Positions 1-11,151 are shown, numbered from the stretch's first letter. The stretch: DNA of 64,000 nucleotides from Oryzias latipes (GCF_002234675.1 NC_019859.2:4309240-4373239); one strand, 5' to 3'. Made by a program: numbers and translations. The notes: a model not told the origin generated them from the letters alone.

Positions 1-880
1 GCTTGATATTTCTTGCTTCACTGTCAACATAAAGGCTTTGGCTGAATATCATAAAAATATCTGTCATGTGATTCCTCTGAAAAGTTTGACCAAAGAAAAT
101 CATGTATTCATTTTTTTAGACTTTACTTTTTAAAAAGTGCTTCATGTTTTAAATCTTTCTACTATTAAAGCTCAGCTCTGCAAACAGTAAATATGTCTGA
201 TTATTTGTTTCCTTCATATAGTGAATTCACTATTTCGTAGTGCTGTCTGAATCTACAACTCCAAAATTGAGTGCCCTAAATAATTTCCCATAATTCTCTG
301 CGAAAAACCAGTTTTCATTGATGCTCAATAGATTGACAAATATAGACCACAATGTGTTGTTTTTTATGATGTTTTTGCAAAAAAAAGTTTTTATACGTAT
401 TTTTTAAGAAACCATCAACGTTTTCATCTTCAGAACACAGTGAATTGATAGTCGTCGTAAAACGCTCTTATCAGATTTTTAATTCGTGAAATCGATGTCA
501 TGTTCACCATTTAAAAAAAAAGTAGTGAGCATGGTTTCCAAATTAATTTTAGAATCCAGGGCACTTCATAGTCACTTCACACGATATAGTTTTTTAGCAG
601 TTAGGGATTAGGTTGGGAATTCAGACACAGCCTAAGTTTTCTTTGCTAGCCGGTAATTTGAATTGACTCCTCTGGAGGACACATTTGACAAATACAATAT
701 TTATTTACATAAGCTTGGAATGGGTTGAGGATAAATGTCATCTGCACTTTAAAAAAAGGAAAAAGAAAATTAAACTGTAGAATTAAATTGTTCTAAAAAA
801 AAACTTTACTTTGAAAGTTCTTTATTTAATTCTGAAGAGACCTCCCACACAAAATAAAGGGTTGGAATTTGAAGTACATT
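1..880 (+). repeat. Diverged copy (X) of a local duplicated segment
   Basis: Bases 1-215 and about 640-880 align in order with 23,078-23,500. Shared blocks include 'aagctcagctctgcaaac', 'agtttgaccaaa' and 'gactcctctgga', followed by a similar A-rich stretch. The two blocks here are separated by an inserted inverted-repeat element. In copy Z the second block follows a good acceptor-like tract and has an 82-codon open frame, while here that frame is broken by stops. I do not recognise the protein. It is probably the 3' part of a decayed tandem gene copy whose 5' part lies outside the window. Confidence 0.55.
230..625. mobile_element. Short inverted-repeat element (MITE-like) inside copy X
   Basis: This stretch interrupts the duplicated segment and is absent from copy Z at 23,230. 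Its ends carry related inverted motifs: 'gctgtctgaatct' on the left, and 'attcagacacagcc' on the right, which reads ggctgtgtctgaat on the other strand. It has no coding capacity. This kind of end sequence is common in fish non-autonomous DNA transposons, but the superfamily is not determined. Confidence 0.5.
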
Positions 881-1266
881 TTCTTTTTTCTAAACTTGTC
901 CTCTAACCTCCCATAAAATTCAAAGACAATTTATTTTCAGAGTTATTGAATTTTTGGTGCACAAAAAAAAACTTCACTTATAGAGCAGAAGTTGCACAGT
1001 AAAATTTAAACAGCAAGTTTTTAGTTGTTAAGCCTGTTGTAGAAAAAAATATATATATTTTTTAAATGCATATTAATTTAATGCATTTATGTATTTGTAA
1101 AGCAGTAGCCTAAATAAATCAGCAGGTGGTGCCATTGTGATGTATGAGCTCTCTGGTTTAAAGTTTGTTCCTTATTTTATCCTTCACAGGACACCGTATT
1201 TGGAAGTTTGTTTTTTTTAGTCTGTGTGGTGGGAATTTGGTCAGTGTTTGTTTATGGTTTGGAAGG
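881..1266. other. AT-rich spacer, nothing recognised
   Basis: A/T-rich single-copy-looking DNA between duplicated copy X and the Tc1-like element. I see no open frame with family features, no RNA gene and no clear repeat. Confidence 0.5.
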
Positions 1267-1268
1267 TA

Positions 1269-1470
1269 CAGCGGGGAAAATAAGTATTGAACACGTCAAC
1301 ATTTCTTTCAAAAAACATATTTCTAATCGAGCTATTGACACGAAATTTTCACCAGATGTCCGCATCAACCCAAGTAATGCACACATAGAAAGAAATCTAA
1401 ACATTTATGTCCATAAATGAAGTTATTTGTAATCAAGTGAAATGGTACAGGGAATAAGTATTGAACACGC
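1269..1470 (+). repeat. Left inverted repeat (IR/DR) of Tc1-like element
   Basis: This arm pairs with 3140-3330. The outer direct repeat is at about 1271-1296 and the inner one, 'cagggaataagtattgaa', at about 1448-1466. The two arms are well conserved, with a few substitutions, suggesting a moderately young copy. Confidence 0.93.
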
Positions 1471-1484
1471 TTACTGAAATTTAT

Positions 1485-2507
1485 TTAATACTTAGTGCAA
1501 AAACCCTTGTTGGTGATTCCAGCCTCAAGACGCCTCCTGTATGGAGAAATAAGTCGAATACATTGCTCAGGTGTGATTTTGGCCCATTCATCCACACAAA
1601 CTGCCTTCAAATCTTCAAGGTTCCGGGGGTCTCTTCTGTGAACCGGGATCTTCAGTTATTTCCAAAGATTTTCAATTGGATTCAAGTCTGGTGATTGACT
1701 GGGCCATTCTAGCAGCTTTATTTTCTTTTTCTTCAACCAGTTGAGTGTTACCTTGGCTGTGTGCTTGGGATCGTTGTCCTGCTGAAAGATCCACCCTCTT
1801 TTCATCTTCAGCAGCCTGGCAGATGACAGCAGATTCTGATCAAGAATGTCTCCATACTTTTCTCCAGTCATTATTCCTTCAATGATATGAAGTCTACCAG
1901 TACCACATGCTGAAAAACAGCCCCACGCCATGATGCTCCCACCTCCAAACTTGACTGTTGGTATGGTGTTTTGGGGGTGATTTGCGGTGCCATTTTTCCT
2001 CCAAACATGTTGTGTCTTATGACATCCGAAGAGTTCAGTTTGGGTCTCATCTGACCAGAGTATCTTCTCCCAGAATGTCATGGGTTTATCGAAATGTTGT
2101 GTTGCAAACTCCAAACGAGCTTCAACATGCTTCTTCTTCAACAATGGAGTCTTGCGTGGGGTGTGTGCAAGGAGGCCATGGCGGTTGAGTGCATTACTTA
2201 TTGTTTTCTTTGAAACAACGGTACCTGCTGATTCCAGGTCTTTCTGAAGCTCTCCACGAGTGGTCCTGGGCTGTTGGAGAACCCTTCTGATGATTGTTCT
2301 GACTCCTCTGTCTGAAATCTTGCGAGGAGCACCTGGCCGTGGCAGGTTTACGGTAATGCCGTGTTCTTTCCACTTCCGGATGATGGCCCCAATGGTACTC
2401 ACTGGAACTTTCAGAAGTTTAGAAATGTGCCTGTAACCAATGCCTTCAGTGTGTTTTGCAACAATAAGGTTGCGTAGGTCTTTGGACAGCTCTTTGCTTT
2501 TACCCAT
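1485..2507 (-). pseudogene. Tc1-like transposase, one premature stop
   Basis: The frame starts at the MGKSKEL methionine usual for Tc1 transposases (2507). A longer in-frame start at 2564 is less likely. N-terminal helix-turn-helix regions are followed by a catalytic DDE core: [18 protein letters not shown], and NPIENLW, the last giving the D34E spacing. At 1656-1658 a TAA follows NLWK. The same frame then continues open for 56 codons to a natural stop at 1485-1487, ending in GFCTKY. The gene is therefore full length except for one nonsense change just after the catalytic glutamate. The product would bind the element's inverted repeats and move it by cut and paste. As read, the protein lacks its C-terminal tail. 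Confidence 0.95.
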
Positions 2508-2677
2508 CATGCAATGCTTGTTGTCTAACACCTTGCTGGTGAGAAACCTTTTAAAAGGCATCAATCAGGACTATACCAGCTGATATTACTTTGCACTAAT
2601 AGGGGGCAGGTTAACCTTCTGAATACTGACAAACTCCAGCTGCTTTCGTGGCTTGCCAGACCTTTTACCCCTCCTTT

Positions 2678-3128
2678 TGTCATGGTATGACTATAATTCG
2701 GAGTGACCCAGATGCTGTAACCCAGAAGGAGACTCGGACATTAAGGTGAGTTTAGAAGTTTTTATATAGGAAGGTGAGTTTTGGCTTATTTCCAACAGAG
2801 GCGCGGCGGCTGGCTGGAGGAGAGCAGTTGCAGGATTCCAGATGTGAGACGGCGTGAAACCAGAGGACTGCGACCAGGTGAGATCCAGAGTAGATTATTC
2901 CTGAGGCAAAGACGAGAGGAGCAATAAGTAACACAGAACTTGGTAAACAGAGCAAGAACATGAGCGAGCCTGACTATGCACCGTGGGAGGTAAAACGAAC
3001 TGGCACCGACTGAAGATCCAGGAGATCCTTAAGAAGGCAGCGGTGATGAGGTAAGTGGTGGCAGCTGGTCGCGTCCAGAACAGAGCAGACGGGGGAGGGG
3101 GAGAGTAGCTGGCAGAGGCACCATGTCA
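2678..3128. mobile_element. Solo LTR inserted in the Tc1-like element
   Basis: A 451-bp block has no counterpart in a normal Tc1 element. It begins TGTCATGGTATGAC and ends ACCATGTCA, i.e. 5'-TG...CA-3'. It is flanked by a direct repeat CCTTT (2673-2677 and 3129-3133). TG/CA ends, a 5-bp target duplication and the absence of any internal gene are the marks of an LTR left after recombination between the two LTRs of a retrotransposon. The family is not known, and no matching LTR occurs elsewhere in the window. Confidence 0.75.
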
Positions 3129-3139
3129 CCTTTTCTTCA

Positions 3140-3330
3140 TGTGTTCAATACTTATTCCCTGTGCCATTTCACTTTATTACACATAACTTCATTTATGGAC
3201 ATAAATGTTTCTATGTGTGCTATACTTGGGTTGATGCCGACATCTGGTGAAAATTCTGTGTCAATAGCTCGATTAGAAATATGTTTTTTGAGAGAAATGT
3301 TGACGTGTTCAATACTTATTTTCCCCGCTG
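3140..3330 (-). repeat. Right inverted repeat (IR/DR) of Tc1-like element
   Basis: Reverse complement of 1269-1470 with scattered differences. The inner direct repeat is near 3140-3162 and the outer near 3303-3328. Confidence 0.93.
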
Positions 3331-3332
3331 TA

Positions 3333-3879
3333 TTTTGGATACTTCATTGCCATGTTGATTTCTAAAAGTTTTTTTTACAAAATAATGTAAGTAATTCATC
3401 TTTGTCATGTGCTTTTTAGGAACCGGATATAAATCATGTAATAAAATGGTTACAGTTGAACAGGGGTGGGACTAAGTTCGCTTCCTTCCACTCCCTTTCA
3501 AGCAACATTTATACTTTTCTTCGGGGCCTCATGCCCCCGTGTCAAGTTTTCCAATGCCAAAATAAAAGAGTGCAACTGATGACATCCCTCGAGCTGAGCT
3601 GACCTACCAAGGTGCAGAGCTGGGACAAACTCCCCAGTTTCACATGTCTCAAGCAGAAGGGCACAACTCCCAAATTTCCTTGTATTCTTCTGCCAACAAT
3701 GCACAAGGCCCCATTGCAGCTATGCCCAATTCTCTGAATGTGACTCAGGGATTTGGCTCTTCCCACGCAGTCTCTCCCCACATCCAAATTCGAGTCCATC
3801 TGCAACTGTCTTATGCCCCCCAGGCAAGCGTGTCTTCTGATGCTGTCCCAGCCCACCCTGGTGCCTACACCCTCTGCTC
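3333..3879. other. Spacer, nothing recognised
   Basis: Short open frames occur on both strands (e.g. 3644-4048 +), but none resembles a protein family. The right part probably belongs to the 5' break of the following LINE. Confidence 0.4.
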
Positions 3880-5395
3880 AACCACTACCGCAGTTATCAA
3901 AGATATTGGAAAAAATGTTCATAACCAGATTAAACTCTTTCATCGGAAAGAACAAGATACTGGACGAAGGACAGTATGGGTTCAGGTCAAATCGATCAAC
4001 ATCCCTGGCCCTGATGAATATAATAGAGAATATAACAAATGCAATTGATAATAAAAAAAACATGTAATCGGGGTATTTATTGATTTAAAAAAAGCTTTCG
4101 ACACAATTAACCAAGGTATGTTAATTAATAAATTGGAACGGTATGGCATTAGGGCGTTAGTGCTAGACTGGATCAGAAGCTATTTGAGCAACAGAAAGCA
4201 GTTTGTAAAGGTTGAAGGTGCTTGTTCCCAATGTTTGGACATTGTTTGTGGTGTCCCTCAGGGGTCGGTTCTGGGACCAATATTGTTTATTTTATATATA
4301 AATGATTTATATAAGGTTTCTAACAAATTACGGCTAGTTCTATTTGCTGATGATACAAATGTGTTTTGTGATGGGGATGATCTGCAGCAACATTGACATG
4401 CACATAAATGGGGTGAAACTTGAAAGAATTTATGAAAACAAATTTCTTGGGGTCATAATTGATGACAAACTTACCTGGAAAGCACATATTAGCTACATAC
4501 AAGGTAAACTATACAGAAGTATTTCTGTTTTGAATAAAGCTAAACTGGTTCTGGACCACAAATCATTCCACATGTTATACTGTACATTAATTTTACCATA
4601 TTTTCCTTATTGTGTAGAGGTTTGGGGAAACAACTATAAAACAACGTTACATTCACTTTCAATACTTCAAAAGAGAGCAATACGAATTATACACAGAGTC
4701 AATTACCTTGAGCACACAAATAAATTATTCATAGAATCAAAATTACTCAAATTTTAGGATCTAGTAGAGTATTGTACCGCTCAAATAAAATTCAAGGCCG
4801 AAAACAATTTATTACCGACAAATATCCAAAGGTTATTTATTAAAAGAGAGGAAATATACAATTTTAGGGAAAAGGATAAATTTGTCATACATAAAGCACG
4901 TACAAATAAAAAGAGATTCTGTGTTTCAATTTGTGGAGTGAAGTTGTGGAACAGAACCAGTAAATGCTTGAAACAATGTCCAAACATAAAAGAATTTAAA
5001 TAGAGATACAGAAATATGATCATGGATAAATATGTACAAATACAAAAAAATACAGAATTTCAGCATTTATAAATCTGCATACTTTGACAATACGTTTTGT
5101 TATTCATTTGCATGTTTGGAAATGAAAATTACATGTATATATGTACATATACACTTGGGTAGGGCACTGGACTCTGATGGTGGGAAAGTAAGGGCTTAGG
5201 GTAAAGGGGGGTGAGAGTTTATAAGATTTTTCTTCTTCTCACTCCCTTTTGGACTTGTGTTTATATAATTTTGTCTTTTTTTTTTATTTACTTGCCTTTT
5301 TTTGTTGTTGTTGTTTTTATAAGTTTTGTCTCGTTTTTGTCTTATTTTGTTATTTTTTTACACTTGTTTTCACTAGTCCAAAATAAAAAAGACTA
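3880..5395 (+). mobile_element. 5'-truncated LINE, L2/Rex1-like (Jockey group)
   Basis: The reverse transcriptase region lies in three frames. The pieces are: QYGFRSNRSTSLALMNIIEN (about 3978), DLKKAFDTIN, GVPQGSVLGPILFILYINDLY (about 4250) and LFADDTN (about 4340). A C-terminal part from 4390 reads KFLGVIIDDKLTWKAHI and later RTNKKRFC. Frames change near 4060, and an internal deletion at about 4390 joins the region just after the FADD box directly to the C-terminal part. A stop lies near 4757. A 3' A/T-rich tail ends near 5395 with 'ccaaaataaaaaagacta'. The endonuclease part is missing. The element is dead. The exact clade (L2, Rex1 or CR1) is a judgement from motif wording. Confidence 0.85.
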
Positions 5396-6300
5396 CTACT
5401 AATATGTGCTAACAACATTTAGCCGTGGATTAATTTAGACTCCATGCAGGCAATGCCGCAATGAGCATCAGCCTTTTTTTCTCTGGAGACCACTGGAAAC
5501 GCAAATTCACATGAATGTTTACACGGTTTCTCAAGTCTGCGTAGCAGCATTTTCCGCCTTCTGCGGCCTGGCTCCGGCTTCAGACTAGCGTCGTGTTAGC
5601 GGGCCGGGTATTTTATGCTGTGCGTGCCTTCCAAAGACGAAGCTAGTCCAGGGGAAGCTTCGGACCGCAGTGCGTCCAGCTACGTGACGGATTTGAACGA
5701 AATGTTTCCATTGCAGTTTTGCCAAATATGTCATTTTCTTCACACAACAAAACCCACCTCTTCCAAGTGCAAAAACTTTTTTTTAGATAAAAGCGAGTTT
5801 ATGTTTTGTTTATTGAAATTTTTTATTTAATTGAAACTTTAGATGAATTCATTTTTGCAATTTCACAGTCAATAGAAAGGCAGTTAAAATTAAAATAGAA
5901 ATTGGAAAGAATTACTAAAAAAAAGACTGGAAGAATTCTACTTGACTTGACCTTTCATTGATTTTTTGGTATAAGAAGAAGTAAATACTGAGCTTCCTAT
6001 GAAGTGTTAAACATAATATCATCTTTCTAACATTTGTAATCATTCTGTTTTGGTGTTAAATACATTACAAAAAAGCAGATTTCCATACACATCCTCTTCA
6101 ATTTAGCGAAAGTGAGGATGAACTTCTGCCGTGACCGGCTTTTTTCTTCTTCTCTTCTGTGTCTCAATCACTTGTGACATAATGACATACAGATTTTATT
6201 ATCTGAATCACACATCAAGTGAGGCAATCATCACATCATCACACTCTTCAACTATCACACAGAATTTGAAAAAAGTGTGATTTTTTTTTACAAAAGATTA
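5396..6300. other. Spacer, nothing recognised
   Basis: A GC-richer patch near 5,520-5,700 contains a 71-codon open frame (5615-5830 +) with no family features. The rest is A/T-rich. Confidence 0.4.
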
Positions 6301-6307
6301 TCTATAA

Positions 6308-6715
6308 ATGGTGCAGAAAATAAGTATTTATGTTCTACAAAAAAAGTAAGAATTTGGTCCCTAGCAGACTTGTTACTTTTTATTTAAGCAGCTCCTCTAT
6401 CATCCACTTCTTACCTGTATTGTCACTTCTTTGAACTGCTTAAAAAAAGACACGTGTACCATTAAACAATTAGACTGCAATCCCTCAACCATCACAAAAG
6501 AGCTGTTAAAGGACACCAGGGACAAGGTGGTAGACCTGGACCAGACTGGGATGAACCAATCTACAATCAGCCAACAGGTTGAGATCAACTGTTGGGGCAA
6601 TTGTTAGAAAATGACAAACAAGATCACTGACAATCTCCCTCCACCTGGGGCTCAATTCAAAATCTCACCTAGTGGGGTACAAATGATTTTAAATATGGTG
6701 AAGAAACTGTCCTGG
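6308..6715 (+). pseudogene. Tc1-like transposon fragment (second family)
   Basis: The left end shows 'gcagaaaataagtattt', the outer direct-repeat type of another fish Tc1 family. From about 6490 a frame reads TKELLKDTRDKVVDLDQTGM and, past a TAG, KITDNLPPPGAQFKISPSGV. This is the helix-turn-helix, DNA-binding part of a Tc1-like transposase. Similarity stops at about 6715, so the catalytic domain is absent. It is a truncated, non-functional remnant unrelated in position to the element at 1269. Confidence 0.8.
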
Positions 6716-6845
6716 TGGCCTGTCAGACTCCTCCCCCTCCCAGCTCTGCTCCTGACTCACAGCTGTGACTACTCTCCTCATTTCGACACCTGCTGCTTTA
6801 GGAGACCCAGCTCCAGCATTCGTCGCCAGTTCGTTAACACTGTCA

Positions 6846-7040
6846 GTAGCCGCGTTTACATGGGCAAAAGTAATCGGAAAGAATGCCTGATCGGAAAGAA
6901 AATGCGTCATGTAAACGCGCCGTTCGGAATACTCTGCCCCGATCAGACTCCTTCGGATCAGAATTTCTTTCCGATCGAGATAGGTGGGTTATACCGATTG
7001 TTTATCCGATCGTGGAGCATGTAAACGGTCATTCCGATCG
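6846..7040. repeat. Short fold-back repeat (MITE-like)
   Basis: Inverted motifs 'cgcgtttacatg' (about 6850) and 'catgtaaacg' (about 6911 and 7018) enclose repeated 'cggaaag' and 'ccgatcg' words. It has no coding capacity. It looks like a fish non-autonomous DNA element, but target-site duplications were not resolved. Confidence 0.45.
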
Positions 7041-7344
7041 TGTGTCACTGCTGCTCTGGGTTACGTCACGCATAGACGGTGTTTGGCTGTGAGAAAGCTT
7101 TGGAGCGCATACGGGACCGACCAGCTCTGCGGACGCCCCGTGAAAAGCGCTGCTCCGCTGGCTCTCTCCTCTCTTTCACCCCTCACGAAGGAGATGCAGG
7201 GAAGGAGCGCTTCGTGCCCCCCGATGCTCTCTCAGTCCACTGGCACCCGAGTGAACAGAGGAGCTGGATTAATAATTTTGTGTCTGGGGGGGGGGGGGGG
7301 GGGATGCTTTGTTACGAGTGCGTTTTGTTAAGTGTGGGAGAATT
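7041..7344. other. Spacer with a G-run, nothing recognised
   Basis: GC-rich sequence with a run of 14-15 G near 7288-7303. It leads into the truncated gypsy element, and the join is probably a truncation point. Confidence 0.4.
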
Positions 7345-9190
7345 CAGACTGCGAGCCGCCCCGGCCAAGCTCGAAGCCGTCTCCCAGTGGGAACTGCCCA
7401 ACACTCACAAGAAACTACAGCAATTCCTGGGGTTCGCTAATTTTTACCGTAGATTCATACGCATCTACAGCCACATAGCGGCCCCCTTACTCAGCTCACT
7501 TCTATTTCCAAGCCATACCAGTAGACCCCTGAAGCCCAGGCAGCTTTCGACAAACTTAAATCACTCTTCATCCCCGCTACCATTCTCATTCAGCCAGACA
7601 CCTTTAAACAATTCATAGTCGAAGTTGACGCAGGACACAGGAGTTGGGGCAGTTCTATCCCAAAGAGAAGATTCCACAGGAAAATTGAAACCCTGCGCAT
7701 TCTTGTCACGCAAACCATCCCCGGCAGAAGATAATTATAATGTGGGAAACCGCGAACTGCTCGCCATCAAGTTGGCACTGGAGGAGTGGCGTCATTGGCT
7801 GGAAGGAGCTAATCACCCTTTCATAGTCTGGACAGACCAGGACCTGGCCTACTTACGTACAGCCAAACGACTCAACTCTCGTCAAACTCGGTGGTGCCTA
7901 TTTTTTGACCGGTTTAAATTTACCATTACTTACAGACCAGGAAGTCGCAACATCAAGCCAGACGCTCTCTCCAGAAAATACAGCTCGGATGACTCGTCAT
8001 CCCCTGCCATCATCGTTCCTGCCACCTGCATAGTGGGCAATCTCATGTGGGACATTGAGACACGCGTCAGAGATGCCCAAGGTGAGGAAACCGACCATGC
8101 TCCCTATCCTGACAGTGTTCTCTATGTTCCGTCCTCCCTCAGGTCAGACGTCATAGCCTCGGGTCACAGTTCTTGCATCCCCTGTCACGGAGGAGTTTTT
8201 AGGACCCTCTCCCTCATTCGGAAAAAGTTCTTCTGGCCTCACATGGACAAGGATGTTCTGGAGTTTATCGCTGCCTGCACTGTCTGTGCCCGTTTCAAGT
8301 CCACTGACACACCTCCCGCAGGATTCCTCCATCCATTGACCACTCCTCATTGCACCTGGTCTCACATCGCTGTGGATTTCATAACCGGACTGCCCCCCTC
8401 TCAAGGCAATACGGTAATCTTCACTGTCATCGATCGATTTTCCAAGGCTGTCCGATTTCTTCCTCTTCCTCAGCTCCCTTCTGCCACAGAGGCTGCTGGA
8501 ATTCTAGTAAACCAGGTTTTTCGTCACCACGGCATACCCACAGACATAATTTCCAACCGAGGGCCTAAATTCAAATCCCAGGTATGGAAGAGATTTTGTT
8601 TTGCTCTGGGTGCCACTGTCAGCCTGTCTTTGGGTATCACCCTCAGTCCAACGGACAGGCCGAGCGGGCAAATCAAGAACTCTAGGCCTTCCTTTGTTGT
8701 CTGGCGGCCCAGAACGACACCGAATGGGCTAAGTACCTCATATGGATTGAGTACGCCCACAATTCACATCCTTCCTCTGCCACTGGTGTCTCCCCATTTG
8801 AAGACTCCCTTGGCTACTCTCCTCCACTGTTCCCCTCTAAGGAGCTCGACCTGGCGGTGCCATCTGTCCAGCATCACCTTCAGCACTGCGAACGCGTTTG
8901 GACCCAAACCCGCGAGGCTCTTCTTTGCACTAAGGAGAGTAATTGTCGCATCGCCAACAGGCACAGGATGGAGGGTCCCGTTTACCTGGCAGAAGGTTTG
9001 GCTTTCCTCTAGGAATATCCCCATCCAATGTACTTTCCGCAAACTGGCTCCACATTTCAACGGTCCCTACGTCATCAAGAAAGTCATCAACCCCACCTGT
9101 GTCCGCCTCCGTCTGCCTGCAGCCCTCAAGGTACACCCGTCTTTCGACATCTCCCAGATTAAACCCTTTTTGGACAGTCCCACCCTGTAT
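7345..9190 (+). pseudogene. Ty3/gypsy pol fragment (RT end, RNase H, integrase)
   Basis: It begins within the end of the reverse transcriptase ([14 protein letters not shown]). An RNase H follows (TGVGAVLSQ, NRELLAIKLALEEWRHWLEG, VWTDQDL). Next is an integrase zinc finger (HGG ... CTVCARFK near 8180-8290) and part of the integrase core (VDFITGLPPSQ, FTVIDRFSKAVRFLP). The second catalytic Asp of the DRGP-type motif is Asn here (ISNRGPKF, about 8555). A frame break near 7618 splits RNase H, and frames shift again between about 8630 and 8960. The C-terminal region resembles sushi-type gypsy integrases (LRLPAALKVHPSFDISQIKP). No LTRs are seen, and the 3' end is cut by the repeat at 9191. Clearly dead. 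Confidence 0.88.
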
Positions 9191-9393
9191 CCCTTGTGCT
9201 ATCCTAGGCACATTAACATTGGGCGTTGGGTTATCTAGACCAGCTAGACAGTGCGCTGAACCTTTTTTTTTCAATGATTTGTGATCTTCACTAGTGTCCA
9301 TGGATTACATGAAATCTTTCCACCTTTATCCACCTTTGTCATGGTAGGGAGAACACGTCAATGTAAGAGTGGGGTCATAGGATGTCACAAGGG
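9191..9393. mobile_element. Short inverted-repeat element, copy 1
   Basis: The ends read CCCTTGTGCTATCCTAGG and, inverted, GTCACAAGGG. A second copy lies at 19,067-19,270 with about 90% identity over its full length. The terminal CCC and the internal words suggest a piggyBac-related non-autonomous element, which is inference; a clear TTAA duplication is not visible here. It is inserted in, or marks the end of, the gypsy fragment. Confidence 0.75.
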
Positions 9394-9400
9394 ATAAAAG
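9393..9400 (+). promoter_or_regulatory. Possible TATA box of a gene remnant
   Basis: 'gataaaag' lies about 25-30 bases before a stretch (about 9425-9492) that looks like a 5' untranslated exon with donor 'aacag/gtaaaa'. It overlaps the edge of the MITE. Weak evidence. Confidence 0.25.
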
Positions 9401-9741
9401 CGATTCTTCTGCTGCATTTCAACCACATTTACAGTCAAAACCTCAGCTTCTTTGACGCAGCATCAAAAGCATCAATCCAGACAATTTAACAGGTAAAACT
9501 TAATCACTTTGCCGCTGGAGATTTTCAGAATAATTATTCAAAAGACAATTAAACCAGCCGTCTGAAATTTTTGTCTAAACTATAGTTATTTTTATTTTAA
9601 AAATAACTTATTTAAAAATAAAAAGAAAACTAAGATGACACACCTCATCTAGCCTTTTTAACTTTAGCTTGAGTCACAAAAAATGTCACAAAAAATCCAG
9701 TTTGCTGTTTGGTGTAAAATAAACATGCTTTTTTTTCTCAG

Positions 9742-9774
9742 GATCATCCCATCGTGCTCACAACAACAATGAAG
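9742..9774 (+). other. Possible 5' exon with start codon (ATG AAG)
   Basis: A strong acceptor tract 'cttttttttctcag' precedes 33 bases ending ATG AAG followed by the donor 'gtaacc'. Together with a preceding possible non-coding exon ending at 9492, this looks like the start of a gene with a split leader. If joined to the exon-like stretch at 17,362 the reading starts M-K-M-A-G-L-L-W. The complete 5.8-kb retrotransposon would then sit in the intron. This is a motif-based inference without transcript support. Confidence 0.3.
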
Positions 9775-10382
9775 GTAACCAAGATTTATTTTTGATTTTT
9801 TTAGTGCTCTTGATAATTTTTTATGCAATTCTTTTTTTTTTTTTTTTTAACTTGTCCTGTCCAACAGCTGGGCAGACAGATGAGAGCTGAGGGCCTCTTG
9901 TGTTGGACATATTTTACTTTAACAAGAGGGGTTATTAATCATTAGACAAACCAAAGGTATGTCTGAATAAACCCCTTTTGTAATTGAGGCCAAACTTTAT
10001 TAATTTCAATCATGTCTGAAAATCTTTGGTGTTGGACCGGACGGAAAAGGAAAGGAGGGAAGAAAAGGGAGGGATATTAGAGAGAGAGAGGGGGGTAGGA
10101 GGGTGATAATAGGAGGGGAAGGGGGATAAGACCATGAAGCAGCTTAAACCAACAACTTTACTGGTTGTTAATCATTATGGTGAGGTTCAAATGTAGTACA
10201 AAAAGGGCGGGGCCTGTCCACACACACACTCAAATGTTATAAACACACCTGCTAGCTGCAAAAATGTCCACCTGTCGACATGCACACAAAACAGATAGTG
10301 TTCACACGCATACTTATGCCTTAAAACCAACTAGTGTGAAATATTTCAGTCATTCAATCATGCAAACTGTTAGTGCAAAGGT
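9775..10382. other. Spacer, nothing recognised
   Basis: Contains a purine-rich stretch (10,040-10,130) and no gene-like frame. The last four bases, AGGT, are the target site of the retrotransposon that follows. Confidence 0.4.
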
Positions 10383-11090
10383 TGTAGCCACAAAAGTATT
10401 TAAAATATGGAATTGACATTATGATTAAATTCGGTGTCAAAAACATTTGTTCCCATAACACTGTAAAGTCCTATTTCCGATTTCCTCAGGAAATGTCATT
10501 CAGAAATGTGTTGTTATTTTTTTGTTTTTTTGTATTAAGGACACGTCAGCTGTAAGTCATGTGACTGACGGTAGCGGGGCCTGATTTGATAAAGGGTACC
10601 AAAGTAAGGGGGGGAGCGCATCCTGTCGTGACGGGGGGAAAAACTTCAGGGAGTCTACGAGAGACCTGAGGAGAAAAAGAAAAAAGAAGCGCATCTAACG
10701 CCCGAGGCATCGGATTCCATTTTGGGGATTTATTTCTGTTTGGACAAAGTTGGACAGTCAACCCTTGGGTGAGAGGATTCCTTTTTTCGTTTGGCTATCG
10801 TTTCATTGGGAAGAATGCCTACGTGTCTGGAGTGGGAGTGACCGTGAACTTTGAAAAGGAAGACGCTACAGCACGGACATTAACGGGACATTTAAAGAAA
10901 ACAAATCGGTTTTGAGAGACTAAGGATTATTATATTATTTGGGTTTTCCTATTGTTTGGTTTACTTGTGTTATATAAAAGAATCTGAATAACAAAGAGAA
11001 AAGACTGTTGTGTGTAAATATATCAATTTAAAGAAACTTATTACCCTAAAAAACGTAATGAGCACTATAAATAAATAGATGATCGTTACA
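10383..11090 (+). repeat. 5' LTR of gypsy element
   Basis: A 708-bp LTR. A TATA box, TATATAAAAG, lies at 10,971-10,980, and a polyadenylation signal AATAAA at 11,070-11,075. This predicts transcription starting near 11,000 and a short R region. Confidence 0.95.
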
Positions 11091-11092
11091 TA

Positions 11093-11110
11093 TGGTGGCC
11101 AGTATGGGGA
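11093..11110 (+). other. Putative primer binding site
   Basis: TGGTGGCCAGTATGGGGA begins two bases after the 5' LTR and starts with TGG, as expected for pairing with a tRNA 3' CCA end. I could not assign the tRNA. Confidence 0.5.
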
Positions 11111-11151
11111 AAGATTTTTTTTGATATATGTACATGTTTTGTTGAAAAATC

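Larger units (their letters stand above)
1269..3330 (-). mobile_element. Tc1-like DNA transposon with nested solo LTR
   Basis: The element is bounded on both sides by the TA target dinucleotide (1267-1268 and 3331-3332). Its ends are about 200-bp inverted repeats starting CAGCGGGGAAAATAAG. Each repeat holds an outer and an inner direct repeat of the 'aataagtattgaacac' type, the IR/DR layout of fish Tc1 elements such as Sleeping Beauty relatives. It carries one transposase gene on the - strand, broken by a single nonsense codon. It is about 2.06 kb, longer than the usual 1.6 kb, because a 451-bp solo LTR sits near its right end. Confidence 0.95.

Noticed and set aside
2752-2961. Open frame on the - strand within the Tc1 element
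   Set aside because: It lies inside the solo LTR and resembles no protein.
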